Notes: generated by a model from the sequence alone, not told the origin. Positions 1 through 7,655 are shown, counted from the first letter of the stretch. The stretch is 64,000 nt of DNA from UBA6918 sp040754425 (GCA_040754425.1 JBFMCR010000015.1:62001-126000), one strand, 5' to 3'. Numbers and translations are program-made.

Positions 1-2
1 CG

Positions 3-989
3 CTGCCCGATCCCGTCGGTGGCATCAACGGCATGAACTACCGACCTTCCGGCATCCAGGTCGGCAGGATGCGCGTGCCGCTGGGTGTGGTCGGCATCAT
101 CTACGAGGCCCGCCCCAACGTCACGGCGGATGCCGCAGGGCTGTGCCTGAAATCCGGCAACGCCGCCATCCTGCGCGGCGGCAGCGAGGCCATCCGTTCC
201 AACCAGGCCATCGCCGCCTGTGTGAAGGAAGGGCTCAAGACTGCGGGTCTGCCCGAGACCTGCGTGCAGGTGATCGAGACCACCGACCGCGCCGCCGTGG
301 GCGAACTCATCACCCTGCGCGAATATGTCGACGTCATCGTGCCGCGCGGCGGCAAGGGGCTCATCGAACGCGTGATGAACGAGGCGCGCATCCCCGTCAT
401 CAAGCACCTGCACGGCGTGTGCCACGTGTACGTCGACGACCGCGCCGACCTCGACAAGGCATTGCGCATCGCCGACAACGCCAAGACCAGCCGCTACGGC
501 ACCTGCAACACCATGGAAACCCTGCTCGTGCATCGCACCGTGGCCGAAAGCTTCCTGCCCAAGATCGCCGCGATCTACACTGCGAAGAACGTGGAAATGC
601 GCGGCTGCGCCGAATCCCGCCGCATCGTGCCGGCGATGAAGGAAGCGCTTGAAGCCGACTGGTACGAGGAATACCTCGCGCCCATCCTCGCGATCCGCGT
701 GGTGGGCGACATGGACGCGGCCATGCGCCACATCGCCCAGTACGGTTCGCAGCACACCGACGCCATCGTCACCGAGGATTACACCCGCGCGCGCCGCTTC
801 CTGCGCGAGGTCGATTCCGCCAGCGTCATGGTCAACGCCTCCACCCGCTTTGCCGACGGCTTCGAATACGGGCTGGGTGCGGAAATCGGCATTTCCACCG
901 ACAAGATCCACGCCCGCGGCCCGGTCGGCCTGGAGGGGCTGACGAGCGAAAAATGGATCGTTCTCGGCAACGGGCATGTGCGCGGCTGA
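3..989 (+). CDS. proA: Gamma-glutamyl phosphate reductase, C-terminal part (cut by window edge)
   Basis: NADPH-dependent reduction of gamma-glutamyl phosphate to glutamate semialdehyde, the second step of proline synthesis in the cytoplasm. The reading frame is open from base 3, so the start codon lies before the window; about 328 codons are present and roughly 90 N-terminal residues of a typical 420-residue ProA are missing. The aldehyde-dehydrogenase-fold catalytic cysteine is visible in the segment SRYGTCNTMETLL, and the PRGGKGLIE segment is typical of the family. The gene ends 112 bases before nadD on the same strand. A proA-nadD-rsfS-rlmH order is common in betaproteobacteria. Confidence 0.96.
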   Translation: MPDPVGGINGMNYRPSGIQVGRMRVPLGVVGIIYEARPNVTADAAGLCLKSGNAAILRGGSEAIRSNQAIAACVKEGLKTAGLPETCVQVIETTDRAAVGELITLREYVDVIVPRGGKGLIERVMNEARIPVIKHLHGVCHVYVDDRADLDKALRIADNAKTSRYGTCNTMETLLVHRTVAESFLPKIAAIYTAKNVEMRGCAESRRIVPAMKEALEADWYEEYLAPILAIRVVGDMDAAMRHIAQYGSQHTDAIVTEDYTRARRFLREVDSASVMVNASTRFADGFEYGLGAEIGISTDKIHARGPVGLEGLTSEKWIVLGNGHVRG

Positions 990-1101
990 CGGCTTCGCCA
1001 GTGAGGAGTGGGGCGAGCGGCGCGGGACGGCCGCGTGCTGCCAATGTGCGTAACGCAAATTGCAAATTGACGCCGTTCCCGGCCAAGCCCTGCACGATGC
1101 G

Positions 1102-1776
1102 ATGACCGTGGCATCCCTCACTCCCCACCCGCAGCGCGCCATCGGCGTCTTCGGCGGCACCTTCGATCCCATCCACTACGGCCATCTGCGCATGGCCGAG
1201 GAACTGGCCGAAGCCTTGGCGCTGGAGGAGGTGCGCATCATCCCCGCCGGCCAGCCGCCGCATCGCGGCGCGCCCAGAACCCCCGCCCGCCATCGCCTGG
1301 AAATGGCGCGGCGCGCGGTCGCCGACAACCCGCGCTTCAGGCTGGATGAGCGCGAGGTGCGCCTTGCGCGCGCAAGCTATACCGTCGACACGCTTGCCGA
1401 TCTGCGCGCCGAACTCGGCAACAGCCGGCCGATCTGGCTGTTCATGGGCGCGGACGCGTTCCTTGGGCTTGCCGCATGGAAGGAATGGCGGCGCCTGTTC
1501 GAGCTTGCGCACATCGCGGTCGCGCACCGCCCCGGCTACCGGCTGGAACACTCCGATACCTTGAACGACCGCCTGCGTCAGGAACTGGATCGCCGCCAGG
1601 TGCCCAGCCCGCCGCCTGCCCCCGCCGGCGGCATCCTGCTCAGGCCCACGACCCAGCTCGACATCGCCGCCACCGACATCCGCAGTCGGCTCAAGGCAGG
1701 GCACAGCGTGCGCTATCTCGTGCCGGACAGCGTGCTCGACTATATTCGGCAAAACCGGCTTTATTCACCTGTATGA
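1102..1776 (+). CDS. nadD: Nicotinate-nucleotide adenylyltransferase
   Basis: Converts nicotinate mononucleotide plus ATP to deamido-NAD in NAD synthesis. The nucleotidyltransferase signature GGTFDPIHYGH stands near the N-terminus, and the C-terminal ATAD-type substrate motif appears as AATDIRSR. I chose the ATG at 1102 (224 residues). An in-frame TTG at 1060 would add 14 residues that look unrelated to the family. The stop overlaps the start of rsfS by ATGA (1773-1776), so the two are probably translationally coupled. Confidence 0.95.
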   Translation: MTVASLTPHPQRAIGVFGGTFDPIHYGHLRMAEELAEALALEEVRIIPAGQPPHRGAPRTPARHRLEMARRAVADNPRFRLDEREVRLARASYTVDTLADLRAELGNSRPIWLFMGADAFLGLAAWKEWRRLFELAHIAVAHRPGYRLEHSDTLNDRLRQELDRRQVPSPPPAPAGGILLRPTTQLDIAATDIRSRLKAGHSVRYLVPDSVLDYIRQNRLYSPV

Positions 1777-2126
1777 ACATCGAAGACAAGATCGCCGCCG
1801 TCGTGGCCGCGCTGGAAGACATCAAGGCCCGCGACATCACCGTGCTCGACACCACCCCGCTGACCTCGCTGTTCGAGCGCATCGTCATCGCCAGCGCGGA
1901 TTCCGCGCGCCAGACCAAGGCGCTCGCCGGGAGCGTCAAGGACAGGATGAAGGAACTGGGCGAGCCCATCCTCGGCTCCGAGGGCGAAGAGACCGGCGAA
2001 TGGGGGCTGGTCGATCTCGGCGACATCGTGGTGCACATCATGCATCCGGCTGTGCGCGCGCACTACAACCTGGAAGAGCTCTGGGATGCCGGCGTGCAGG
2101 TCCGCCTGAAACGCGCCGCGCAGTGA
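1773..2126 (+). CDS. rsfS: Ribosomal silencing factor RsfS
   Basis: Small protein of the RsfS/Iojap (DUF143) family, 117 residues, which binds ribosomal protein L14 and blocks 30S-50S joining when nutrients run short. The family core is clear (TSLFERIVIASADSARQ and EWGLVDLGDIVVHIM). The start ATG overlaps the nadD stop and its own stop overlaps the GTG of rlmH (2123-2126). This makes the tight nadD-rsfS-rlmH chain found across proteobacteria. Confidence 0.95.
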   Translation: MNIEDKIAAVVAALEDIKARDITVLDTTPLTSLFERIVIASADSARQTKALAGSVKDRMKELGEPILGSEGEETGEWGLVDLGDIVVHIMHPAVRAHYNLEELWDAGVQVRLKRAAQ

Positions 2127-2593
2127 AGCTGCGCATCATCGCCGTCGGCCACAGGATGCCCGGCTGGATTGAGGCCGGCTATCAGGAATACGCCCGGCGC
2201 ATGCCGCCTGACGCCGCGCTCGATCTCGTCGAAATCAAGCCAGAAAAACGCGCGGCCGGCGCTTCCGCCGAGCGCATCCGGCGGCTGGAGGCAGAACGCA
2301 TCCAGGCTGCGCTGCCGGCGCAGGCCGTGCTGGTGGCGCTGGACGAACGCGGCAAGCAGCCCACCACCGCGGAACTGGCTGAACTGCTCGCCCGCTGGAT
2401 GCAGGAAGGCAAACAACCCTGCTTCGTGATCGGCGGCGCCGACGGCCTGGACGCTTCAATCAAGCGGCGTTCTGACTTATTATTGGGCATTTCCCGCCTG
2501 ACCCTGCCGCACGGCCTGGTGCGGGTGCTGCTGGCGGAGCAGCTGTACCGTGCGGTATCGCTGTTGAAAGGCCACCCCTATCACCGAGAATGA
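2123..2593 (+). CDS. rlmH: 23S rRNA (pseudouridine1915-N3)-methyltransferase RlmH
   Basis: SPOUT-class methyltransferase of 156 residues that methylates pseudouridine 1915 of 23S rRNA on the assembled 70S ribosome. The C-terminal SAM-binding knot is well kept: IGGADGL, then HGLVRVLLAEQLYRA, ending in the family-typical YHRE. It starts with GTG at 2123, overlapping the rsfS stop. This start gives the usual MKLRIIAVG N-terminus and length. The stop overlaps the maf start (2590-2593). Confidence 0.96.
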   Translation: MKLRIIAVGHRMPGWIEAGYQEYARRMPPDAALDLVEIKPEKRAAGASAERIRRLEAERIQAALPAQAVLVALDERGKQPTTAELAELLARWMQEGKQPCFVIGGADGLDASIKRRSDLLLGISRLTLPHGLVRVLLAEQLYRAVSLLKGHPYHRE

Positions 2594-3207
2594 TGGCCCG
2601 CGCCGACAATCGCATCTACCTCGCCTCTCAATCGCCGCGCCGGCGCGAGCTTCTGAAGCAGATCGGCGTGCGTTTCGACGTGCTGGTGCTGCGTAGCGCC
2701 TTTGGTCGCGAGGATGTGCAGGAAACCCCCCTGGCAAACGAGGAGCCGCGCGTTTTCGCGCGGCGCATGGCAGAGGAAAAGGCCAACAAGGGTGTCGCCG
2801 CCATCGGCCTGCGCCAGCTCATCGCCTGCCCGGTACTGGGCGCGGACACCGTGGTCGACATCGACGGCGAGATCATCGGCAAGCCGTGCAACCTTGCCCA
2901 CGCCGGGGAAATCCTGCAGCGCCTGTCCGGGCGCGCGCACTGGGTGCATACCGGGGTGGCCGTCGGCGCGGCAGGTGCCATGCAATCGCGACTGTCCTCA
3001 AGCAAGGTGGAATTTGCGCCGCTAAGTCGTACTATCATCGAACGCTACCTGGAAAGCGGCGAAGCGCTGGACAAGGCCGGTGCCTACGGCATCCAGGGCC
3101 GTGCCGGCACCTTCATCACGCGCATCGAGGGCAGCTATACCGGCATCATGGGCCTGCCGCTGTTCGAAACCGCAGAACTGTTGAACTGGGCCGGGATCAG
3201 GATTTAG
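2590..3207 (+). CDS. maf: Maf family nucleoside triphosphate pyrophosphatase
   Basis: House-cleaning pyrophosphatase of the Maf/YhdE family, 205 residues, which hydrolyses non-canonical or excess nucleoside triphosphates (dTTP/UTP type) to monophosphates. Visible features are the N-terminal LASQSPRRRELL loop, the catalytic acidic segment GADTVVDIDGEIIGKP and DKAGAYGIQG near residue 158. The start ATG at 2590 overlaps the rlmH stop; a second ATG lies three bases on. It is the last gene of the nadD chain. A 133-base gap rich in inverted repeats separates it from rng. Confidence 0.93.
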   Translation: MMARADNRIYLASQSPRRRELLKQIGVRFDVLVLRSAFGREDVQETPLANEEPRVFARRMAEEKANKGVAAIGLRQLIACPVLGADTVVDIDGEIIGKPCNLAHAGEILQRLSGRAHWVHTGVAVGAAGAMQSRLSSSKVEFAPLSRTIIERYLESGEALDKAGAYGIQGRAGTFITRIEGSYTGIMGLPLFETAELLNWAGIRI

Positions 3208-3220
3208 TTTTCAAAAAACA

Positions 3221-3277
3221 CACAAAGAGGACAAGGGGCGAGGCTGAAGGATTTTTGCTCCTGCCCTCCCGTTCGTG
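3221..3277. repeat. Purine/pyrimidine-rich imperfect palindrome between maf and rng
   Basis: A G-rich left half (AAAGAGGACAAGGGGCGAGG) faces a C-rich right half (CTCCTGCCCTCCCGTTCGTG) as an imperfect inverted repeat. The left half shares CACAAAGAGGACA with the better element upstream of prlC (24099-24153). I treat it as a degraded member of the dispersed intergenic palindrome family seen at several places in this window. Confidence 0.45.
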
Positions 3278-3328
3278 ATTTTTCAATCAATGCCGCATGC
3301 ATCGCCGTGCGGCACTGATTGAAAAATC
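3277..3328. repeat. Long near-perfect inverted repeat ahead of rng
   Basis: Arms at 3277-3297 and 3308-3328 match at 20 of 21 positions, with a 10-base loop. The left arm begins GATTTTTCAATCA and the right arm ends TGATTGAAAAATC. The 3' arm ends 12 bases before the rng ATG, so the hairpin would lie in the rng leader and cover much of the ribosome-binding region. The maf-side strand could also end transcription, since the right arm carries an A-tract and the left arm a T-tract. RNase E/G leaders are known autoregulatory targets in other bacteria; such a role here is inference. Confidence 0.75.
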
Positions 3329-3340
3329 GGAGCATTCGCC

Positions 3341-4795
3341 ATGAGCGAGGAAATGCTGGTCAACGTCACGCCGCAGGAGACGCGCGTGGCGGTCATGCAC
3401 GTGGGTGCGGTGCAGGAACTGCACATCGAGCGCGCCGGCAGCCGCGGACTGGTCGGCAACGTCTATCTGGGCAGGGTGGCGCGCGTGCTGCCGGGCATGC
3501 AATCGGCCTTCATCGATATCGGCCTCGAGCGCGCGGCCTTCCTGCACGTGGCCGATATCTGGCAGGAACGGCGCAACGGCGACGAGGAGCGGCGCATCGA
3601 GCAGACGGTGCACGAGGGGCAGTCGCTGGTGGTGCAGGTCATCAAGGACCCCATAGGCACCAAGGGCGCGCGCCTCTCGACCCAGATCAGCTTCGCCGGC
3701 CGCTATCTCGTCTACCTGCCGCAGGAATCGCACATCGGCATCTCGCAGCGCATCGAAGGCGAAGAAGAGCGCGAGCACCTGCGCCAGATGCTGCAGGGCG
3801 TGCTCGATCCCGACATCCACGGCGGCTTCATCATGCGCACCATGGCCGAATCCGCCGGCGCGGAAGACCTCAGGGCCGACGTCGCCTACCTCGGCAAGCT
3901 GTGGCAGAACATCCAGGAGAAATCCAAGGTTTCGATCGCGCCTTCGCTGCTATACCAGGACCTCGATCTCTCTCTCAGGGTGCTGCGCGACTTCGTCAAC
4001 AGCGAAACCTCGCGCATCCTGGTGGACTCGCGCGAAACTTACCAGCGCATGTACGAGTTCGCGCACAGCTACACCTGGGGTGTTGCGGAAAAACTCCAGC
4101 ACTACAGCGCCGACCGTCCGCTGTTCGATCTTTACGCCATCGAGGAGGAAATCGAAAAGGCGCTGGCGCGCAGAGTCGACCTCAAGTCCGGCGGCTACCT
4201 CATCATCGACCAGACCGAGGCGCTCACCACCATCGACGTCAACACCGGCGGCTTCGTCGGCGCGCGCAATTTCGACGACACCATTTTCAAGACCAACCTG
4301 GAAGCGGCGCAAACCATCGCGCGCCAGTTGCGGCTGCGCAATCTGGGCGGCATCATCATCATCGACTTCATCGACATGGACAATGTCGAGCATCGCGAGA
4401 CCGTGCTGGGTGAACTGAAAAAGTCGCTGTCGCGCGACTCCACGCGCGTGTCGGTGAACGGCTTCTCCGCGCTGGGCCTGGTGGAAATGACGCGCAAACG
4501 CACGCGCGAGTCGCTCGCCCACATCCTGTGCGAGCCCTGCCCCACCTGCCAGGGACGCGGCGAGATCAAGACCGCGCGCACCGTATGCTACGATGCGCTG
4601 CGCGAAATCCTGCGCGAAGACCGTCAGTTCGAGGCGCGCGAATACCGCATCCTGGCCTCGCAAAGCGTGGTGGACCTGTTCCTCGACGAGGAATCGCAAA
4701 GTCTCGCGCAGCTTTCCGACTTCATCGGCAAGCCGATTTCGCTGCAGGTGGAAACCAGCTACACGCAGGAGCAGTACGACATCATTCTGCTTTGA
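3341..4795 (+). CDS. rng: Ribonuclease G
   Basis: Endoribonuclease of the RNase E/G family, 484 residues, lacking the long C-terminal scaffold of RNase E, so RNase G is the better name. It matures 16S rRNA 5' ends and takes part in mRNA decay. The N-terminal S1 domain is visible (GNVYLGRVARVLPGMQSAF, then FLHVADI). The catalytic aspartates lie in TIDVNTGGFVG and IIIDFIDMDN. The zinc-link cysteines are in CEPCPTCQGRGE near residue 405. The leader contains a strong hairpin (3277-3328). Confidence 0.95.
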   Translation: MSEEMLVNVTPQETRVAVMHVGAVQELHIERAGSRGLVGNVYLGRVARVLPGMQSAFIDIGLERAAFLHVADIWQERRNGDEERRIEQTVHEGQSLVVQVIKDPIGTKGARLSTQISFAGRYLVYLPQESHIGISQRIEGEEEREHLRQMLQGVLDPDIHGGFIMRTMAESAGAEDLRADVAYLGKLWQNIQEKSKVSIAPSLLYQDLDLSLRVLRDFVNSETSRILVDSRETYQRMYEFAHSYTWGVAEKLQHYSADRPLFDLYAIEEEIEKALARRVDLKSGGYLIIDQTEALTTIDVNTGGFVGARNFDDTIFKTNLEAAQTIARQLRLRNLGGIIIIDFIDMDNVEHRETVLGELKKSLSRDSTRVSVNGFSALGLVEMTRKRTRESLAHILCEPCPTCQGRGEIKTARTVCYDALREILREDRQFEAREYRILASQSVVDLFLDEESQSLAQLSDFIGKPISLQVETSYTQEQYDIILL

Positions 4796-4810
4796 GAAAA
4801 GCCATGGGAG

Positions 4811-4833
4811 CACGGGATGAAATCCGTGTTTTT
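4811..4833 (+). terminator. Weak intrinsic terminator after rng
   Basis: A CACGG/CCGTG stem (extendable by one G-U pair) with an 8-base loop is followed by five T residues. It starts 15 bases after the rng stop. The short stem makes it only moderately convincing. Confidence 0.5.
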
Positions 4834-4881
4834 ATGTTGCCTCCCTTTTGCCGCACAATTGCCGCGCCATCCTGCTGGTAT

Positions 4882-4898
4882 TACTAATTAAATTAGTA
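4882..4898. promoter_or_regulatory. Perfect 8-1-8 palindrome, candidate antitoxin operator
   Basis: TACTAATTAAATTAGTA is a perfect inverted repeat with a one-base centre, AT-rich in a GC-rich genome. It ends 22 bases before the antitoxin ATG and just ahead of a strong AGGAGG ribosome-binding site. AbrB-type antitoxins normally bind such palindromes to repress their own operon; that use is inference. Confidence 0.65.
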
Positions 4899-4920
4899 GT
4901 AATAACGAGAGGAGGCGCAC

Positions 4921-5160
4921 ATGGCAACGACGCTCACCAGCAAGGGACAGGTCACCATTCCCAAACAAATCCGCGACGCGCTCGGCCTTGCGCCGGGGTC
5001 TATGGTCGAATTCACCGTCAATCGTGCAGGCGAAGTGGTGATTCACAAGGCCGGCGCCCGCCCCGGCCGCAAGAAAGACCGCTTCGAGACCGCCCGCGGC
5101 AGGGCGGATGTCAAATGGCGCACGGATGAGCTGATGGCGCTGTTGCGCGGCGAGGGTTAA
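4921..5160 (+). CDS. AbrB/MazE-type (SpoVT-AbrB fold) antitoxin
   Basis: A 79-residue protein with the swapped-hairpin AbrB domain at residues 6-45 (TSKGQVTIPKQIRDALGLAPG). The basic C-terminal tail would embrace the toxin. A good AGGAGG site precedes the ATG. It is followed after 56 bases by a PIN-domain toxin gene, so the pair is a type II toxin-antitoxin module. Naming is unsettled because AbrB-type antitoxins pair with both MazF and VapC toxins; with a PIN partner, VapB-like is apt. An operator-like palindrome lies upstream. Confidence 0.88.
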   Translation: MATTLTSKGQVTIPKQIRDALGLAPGSMVEFTVNRAGEVVIHKAGARPGRKKDRFETARGRADVKWRTDELMALLRGEG

Positions 5161-5213
5161 GGAATTTCTGAAAAAGTCCCTCATGGCCCATGGAGGACTT
5201 CTTCAGAGGTTCC
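5161..5213. repeat. Palindrome filling the antitoxin-toxin gap
   Basis: Two 26-base arms (5161-5186 and 5188-5213) match at 21 of 26 positions around a one-base centre. The left arm opens GGAATTTCTGAAAAAGTCC and the right arm closes GGACTTCTTCAGAGGTTCC. It occupies the entire space between the antitoxin stop and the toxin start. In RNA it would form a long hairpin directly before the toxin ATG and could lower toxin translation relative to antitoxin. Confidence 0.75.
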
Positions 5214-5216
5214 TAA

Positions 5217-5615
5217 ATGCTGCTGGTCGACACCAACGTCCTGGTCGATGTTCTGGAAGACGATCCGGATTGGGCGGACTGGTCGATCGCCCAACTGCGC
5301 GCCCAGTCGAAAGTCCATCGCCTGGCCATCAATCCGGTCATCTATGCCGAATTGTCGCCGACATTCTCGACGGTAGAGGCCCTGTATCGGGCGGTCGGCG
5401 GCCTCGGTCTGACAATGATCGAAGTGCCGCGCACCGCCCTGTTTCTCGCCGGCAAGTCCTTCGTGCAGTATCGCCGGCAGGGCGACAAAGGCAACAACGT
5501 CCTCTCCGATTTATTCATCGGCGCGCACGCCGCCGTCTCCCGCTATCCGCTGTTGACGCGCGACACCCGGCGCTATGCTTCCTACTTTCCCGGCATCACC
5601 CTGATCGCGCCCTGA
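5217..5615 (+). CDS. PIN-domain ribonuclease toxin (VapC-like)
   Basis: A 132-residue PIN-domain protein, the toxic nuclease of the module. The four acidic residues of the metal site are visible: D5 (VDTNVLVD), E45 (VIYAELS), D98 (SDLFIGAHA) and D116 (LLTRDTRRY). VapC toxins cleave tRNA or rRNA. The ATG at 5217 follows the intergenic hairpin with no clear Shine-Dalgarno site of its own (TTCCTAA precedes it). Toxin translation may therefore depend on the antitoxin message and the hairpin. Confidence 0.9.
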   Translation: MLLVDTNVLVDVLEDDPDWADWSIAQLRAQSKVHRLAINPVIYAELSPTFSTVEALYRAVGGLGLTMIEVPRTALFLAGKSFVQYRRQGDKGNNVLSDLFIGAHAAVSRYPLLTRDTRRYASYFPGITLIAP

Positions 5616-5739
5616 GCGAACGGGGGCTCACGGCAGAAAGGGCGGACTGCACGCAGGCGCGTGAAGGCATCATTGCGCAGCCCAGAAACAGCAGTGGGCC
5701 GCACTGCCCCCCCCGCGCCATCAGTGGGGCAATCACGCC

Positions 5740-6198
5740 CTATTTGAAAAATCCTCCAAGGGCATTGCTCAGCCAGCCCCCGCTTTTTTTGTCGGCGACG
5801 ATGTCCAGCATATTGTGCTTTACCGCGGACACATAGGCCATATCGTCGCGTCGGATGTGATGCAGGAGCCAGGTGCAAAGCATCCCGTGCAACTGCGGCG
5901 CAACGTCTTCGCCTGCATTGTGTTTTTGCTGATAGGCCGCGACACGCTTGGAGAAAGCATCATGCACCGCCTTGTGCGGTTTTGCAAAACCATACCCGGC
6001 CTCCTCCTGCAGGCTTTCCTCGAAAGCGAAGTGCGACAGCGTGTAATCAATCAGTTCGTCCATGACCCTGCCAACGCTATCGCGATCTTGGGACCTCATG
6101 GCAGTTTCCAGCTGGTTGATGTAGTCGACGATTCTTTTGTGTTGTTCATCGATAACTTCGATGCCGGTATTCAGGTCATTCGTCCAGGTAATTGCCAT
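5740..6198 (-). CDS. Bacteriohemerythrin
   Basis: A 152-residue single-domain hemerythrin that reversibly binds O2 at a non-heme di-iron site. It probably buffers or delivers oxygen in a microaerophile. All ligands are present: H20, H56, E60, H75, H79, H114 and D119, in the usual spacing (H..HxxxE..HxxxH..HxxxxD). The C-terminal tail (GGWLSNALGGFFK) is hydrophobic and short. The gene stands alone, with no neighbour that shares its strand nearby. The ATG at 6198 is preceded by a purine-rich ribosome-binding site (GAGGATAT). Confidence 0.93.
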   Translation of the reverse strand: MAITWTNDLNTGIEVIDEQHKRIVDYINQLETAMRSQDRDSVGRVMDELIDYTLSHFAFEESLQEEAGYGFAKPHKAVHDAFSKRVAAYQQKHNAGEDVAPQLHGMLCTWLLHHIRRDDMAYVSAVKHNMLDIVADKKSGGWLSNALGGFFK

Positions 6199-6716
6199 CT
6201 TTATATCCTCCTCATCTGTTTGCGGTTTCCAATTCGCGGCCAGCTCGCTTCTGCGGATGGAAGGTCAGAGGCATCCGGGAACAATCCCCAAACCCCTTCA
6301 GCAAGGCGCCGAGCGGCCCTGCTCCTCTTTAATACAAGAATAAACAATAATGATATTATGTTATCTCAATATTAAAGATGTTCAATATATCCTCCGTTCG
6401 TCGGCTGAGCCCCCGCCCGATCCGCCTGTCGTGCCAGGCAATGGCTTGGACTTGGTATTCCGCCAAGCCTCACCACCACTCTAACCCGGATGTTTCACCA
6501 GATCGCGGGATGGCGGCGAATCACTGCGAGCAGATTTGCGCATCCCGCGCCAAGCCAATAGCGCGACCGCGAAGGGCGGCGGTACAAATCGGATTTCGGA
6601 CTGATTGCGCGCAAAGCTTCTTATGCGCTTTTCCGTCCTATTCGGGGCCGGTCTGGTGAAATATCCGGGCTAATCATTCACCCGCTTGCGCGCAGTCCGC
6701 GCCGGGGCTCGATTCG
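6199..6716. other. Intergenic region without a convincing gene
   Basis: About 518 bases between bacteriohemerythrin and the 97-residue gene. The part near 6330-6400 is unusually AT-rich (runs such as ACAATAATGATATTATG) and could hold the divergent promoter of the hemerythrin gene. The right part is filled by the MITE-like element at 6482-6672. An open frame at 6378-6659 has no recognisable protein features and runs into the repeat, so I do not call it. Confidence 0.6.
6482..6672. repeat. MITE-like element with 20-bp terminal inverted repeats
   Basis: The ends TAACCCGGATGTTTCACCAG (6482-6501) and CTGGTGAAATATCCGGGCTA (6653-6672) are inverted repeats matching at 18 of 20 positions. Inside, CGCGGGATG (6504-6512) and CATCCCGCG (6541-6549) form a second, perfect inverted pair. 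The 191-base unit has no transposase. It looks like a non-autonomous mobile element or a large intergenic repeat. No clear target-site duplication was found beyond a CTAA present at both edges. Confidence 0.7.
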
Positions 6717-7010
6717 ATGGAAAATTACGTAGACTTCTACAACGACAAGCACGGCATGACCCAGCTGGGCCGAGTCGTGCCGGACGGCTGGCTGTTCGGC
6801 TTCCTCCCGGAGACCGGAGACTGCGCAGGCCTGGAAATCGGCCGCATGCATGCCCTCATGGACCGCATCGAAAGGGAATGGAACAAGTACGCCAGCCTGC
6901 CCAGCCGCCTGCCGCCCGCACTGCGCGAACGCCATGCACAGATCTACGAGAAGGCAATGGCGCTCGCCAGGGACAGGGGCTGGGACCCGGAGCTGGGCGA
7001 GGAGGACTGA
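6717..7010 (+). CDS. Small uncharacterised protein, 97 residues
   Basis: I do not recognise the family. The frame encodes a soluble, acidic-tailed protein with no signal peptide or membrane segment. It opens MENYVDFYNDKHGMTQLGR, has a central Trp/Phe-rich stretch (DGWLFGFLPE) and a helical C-terminal half rich in Arg/Glu, ending GWDPELGEED. Codon use matches the neighbours. It ends six bases from the stop of the convergent hyfI gene. No good ribosome-binding site precedes the ATG. Confidence 0.6.
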   Translation: MENYVDFYNDKHGMTQLGRVVPDGWLFGFLPETGDCAGLEIGRMHALMDRIEREWNKYASLPSRLPPALRERHAQIYEKAMALARDRGWDPELGEED

Positions 7011-7016
7011 AAAGCC

Positions 7017-7538
7017 TTATCCCCGTTTTTTGCCGACCGCTGCGAGAATGCCCTGCATCAGGGCGACAGGGGTAGGCGGGCAGCCGGGAATCTGGACATC
7101 CACCGGAATCACGTTGGAAATTTTTCCGCAGGAAGCATAACTCTCGCCAAACATGCCGCCGGTGCAGGCGCACTCGCCCATGGCCACCACCCACTTGGGT
7201 TCCGGAACGGCATCGTAGACGCGCTTCAGGGCGACTTCCATGTTGCGCGAGACCGGGCCGGTCACCAGCAGCACGTCCGCGTGCCGGGGGCTGGCGACGA
7301 ACTTCATGCCCATGCCGTCGATGTTGTAGTGCGGGCCGTTGATGGCGTGGATTTCCAGTTCGCAGCCGTTGCAGGAACCGGCGTCGACGTGACGGATGGC
7401 CACCGCCTGGCCGAACACCCTGAGGATTTCCGCATGCAGCGCCTGCTCGCGCGTGCGCAAGTTCGGGTCGGCCCGCGGCGCGGGCTCGGAGACGATGCCG
7501 GCCTTGAGAATTTTCCGGAGGATGAGGTGGGTAGCCAT
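7017..7538 (-). CDS. hyfI: Hydrogenase-4-like small subunit (NuoB/HycG family)
   Basis: A 173-residue [4Fe-4S] subunit of the NuoB/HycG/HyfI family, which in complex I and group 4 hydrogenases passes electrons next to the catalytic subunit. The cluster ligands are retained: C56 and C59 (GSCNGCE), C123/C125 (GECACTGG) and C153 (PGCPP). It is shorter than E. coli HyfI (about 250), ending right after the core. It is the last gene of the minus-strand hyf operon. A 117-base gap with a repeat separates it from hyfG, the only loose junction in the operon. Confidence 0.9.
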   Translation of the reverse strand: MATHLILRKILKAGIVSEPAPRADPNLRTREQALHAEILRVFGQAVAIRHVDAGSCNGCELEIHAINGPHYNIDGMGMKFVASPRHADVLLVTGPVSRNMEVALKRVYDAVPEPKWVVAMGECACTGGMFGESYASCGKISNVIPVDVQIPGCPPTPVALMQGILAAVGKKRG

Positions 7539-7540
7539 GG

Positions 7541-7650
7541 TGGGGATCAGGATTCTGGGATCAAAGGATGTGTGGCCTGCGGCCGCAGAAAAGAAGAGGC
7601 GCGAAGCTTGGCGCTCCCTGAATCCCGACCCCTGCCCCCCGAGTTCTGCT
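7541..7650. repeat. TCAGGATT / CCCCTGA-type inverted repeat inside the hyf operon
   Basis: The + strand reads GATCAGGATTCTGGGATCA near 7546 and CCTGAATCCCGACCCCTG near 7617, an imperfect inverted repeat spanning the hyfI-hyfG gap. It shares wording and layout with the two elements flanking hslV (55616-55745 and 56287-56384), so it belongs to the same dispersed family, here without the heptamer array. Confidence 0.6.
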
Positions 7651-7655
7651 CATGC

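Noticed and set aside
1060..1101. TTG start extending nadD by 14 residues
   Set aside because: The ATG at 1102 gives the usual distance to the GGTFDPIHYGH motif; the extension looks unrelated.
6378..6659. 93-codon open frame in the gene-free region
   Set aside because: It overlaps the MITE-like element, has odd codon use and no protein-like pattern.
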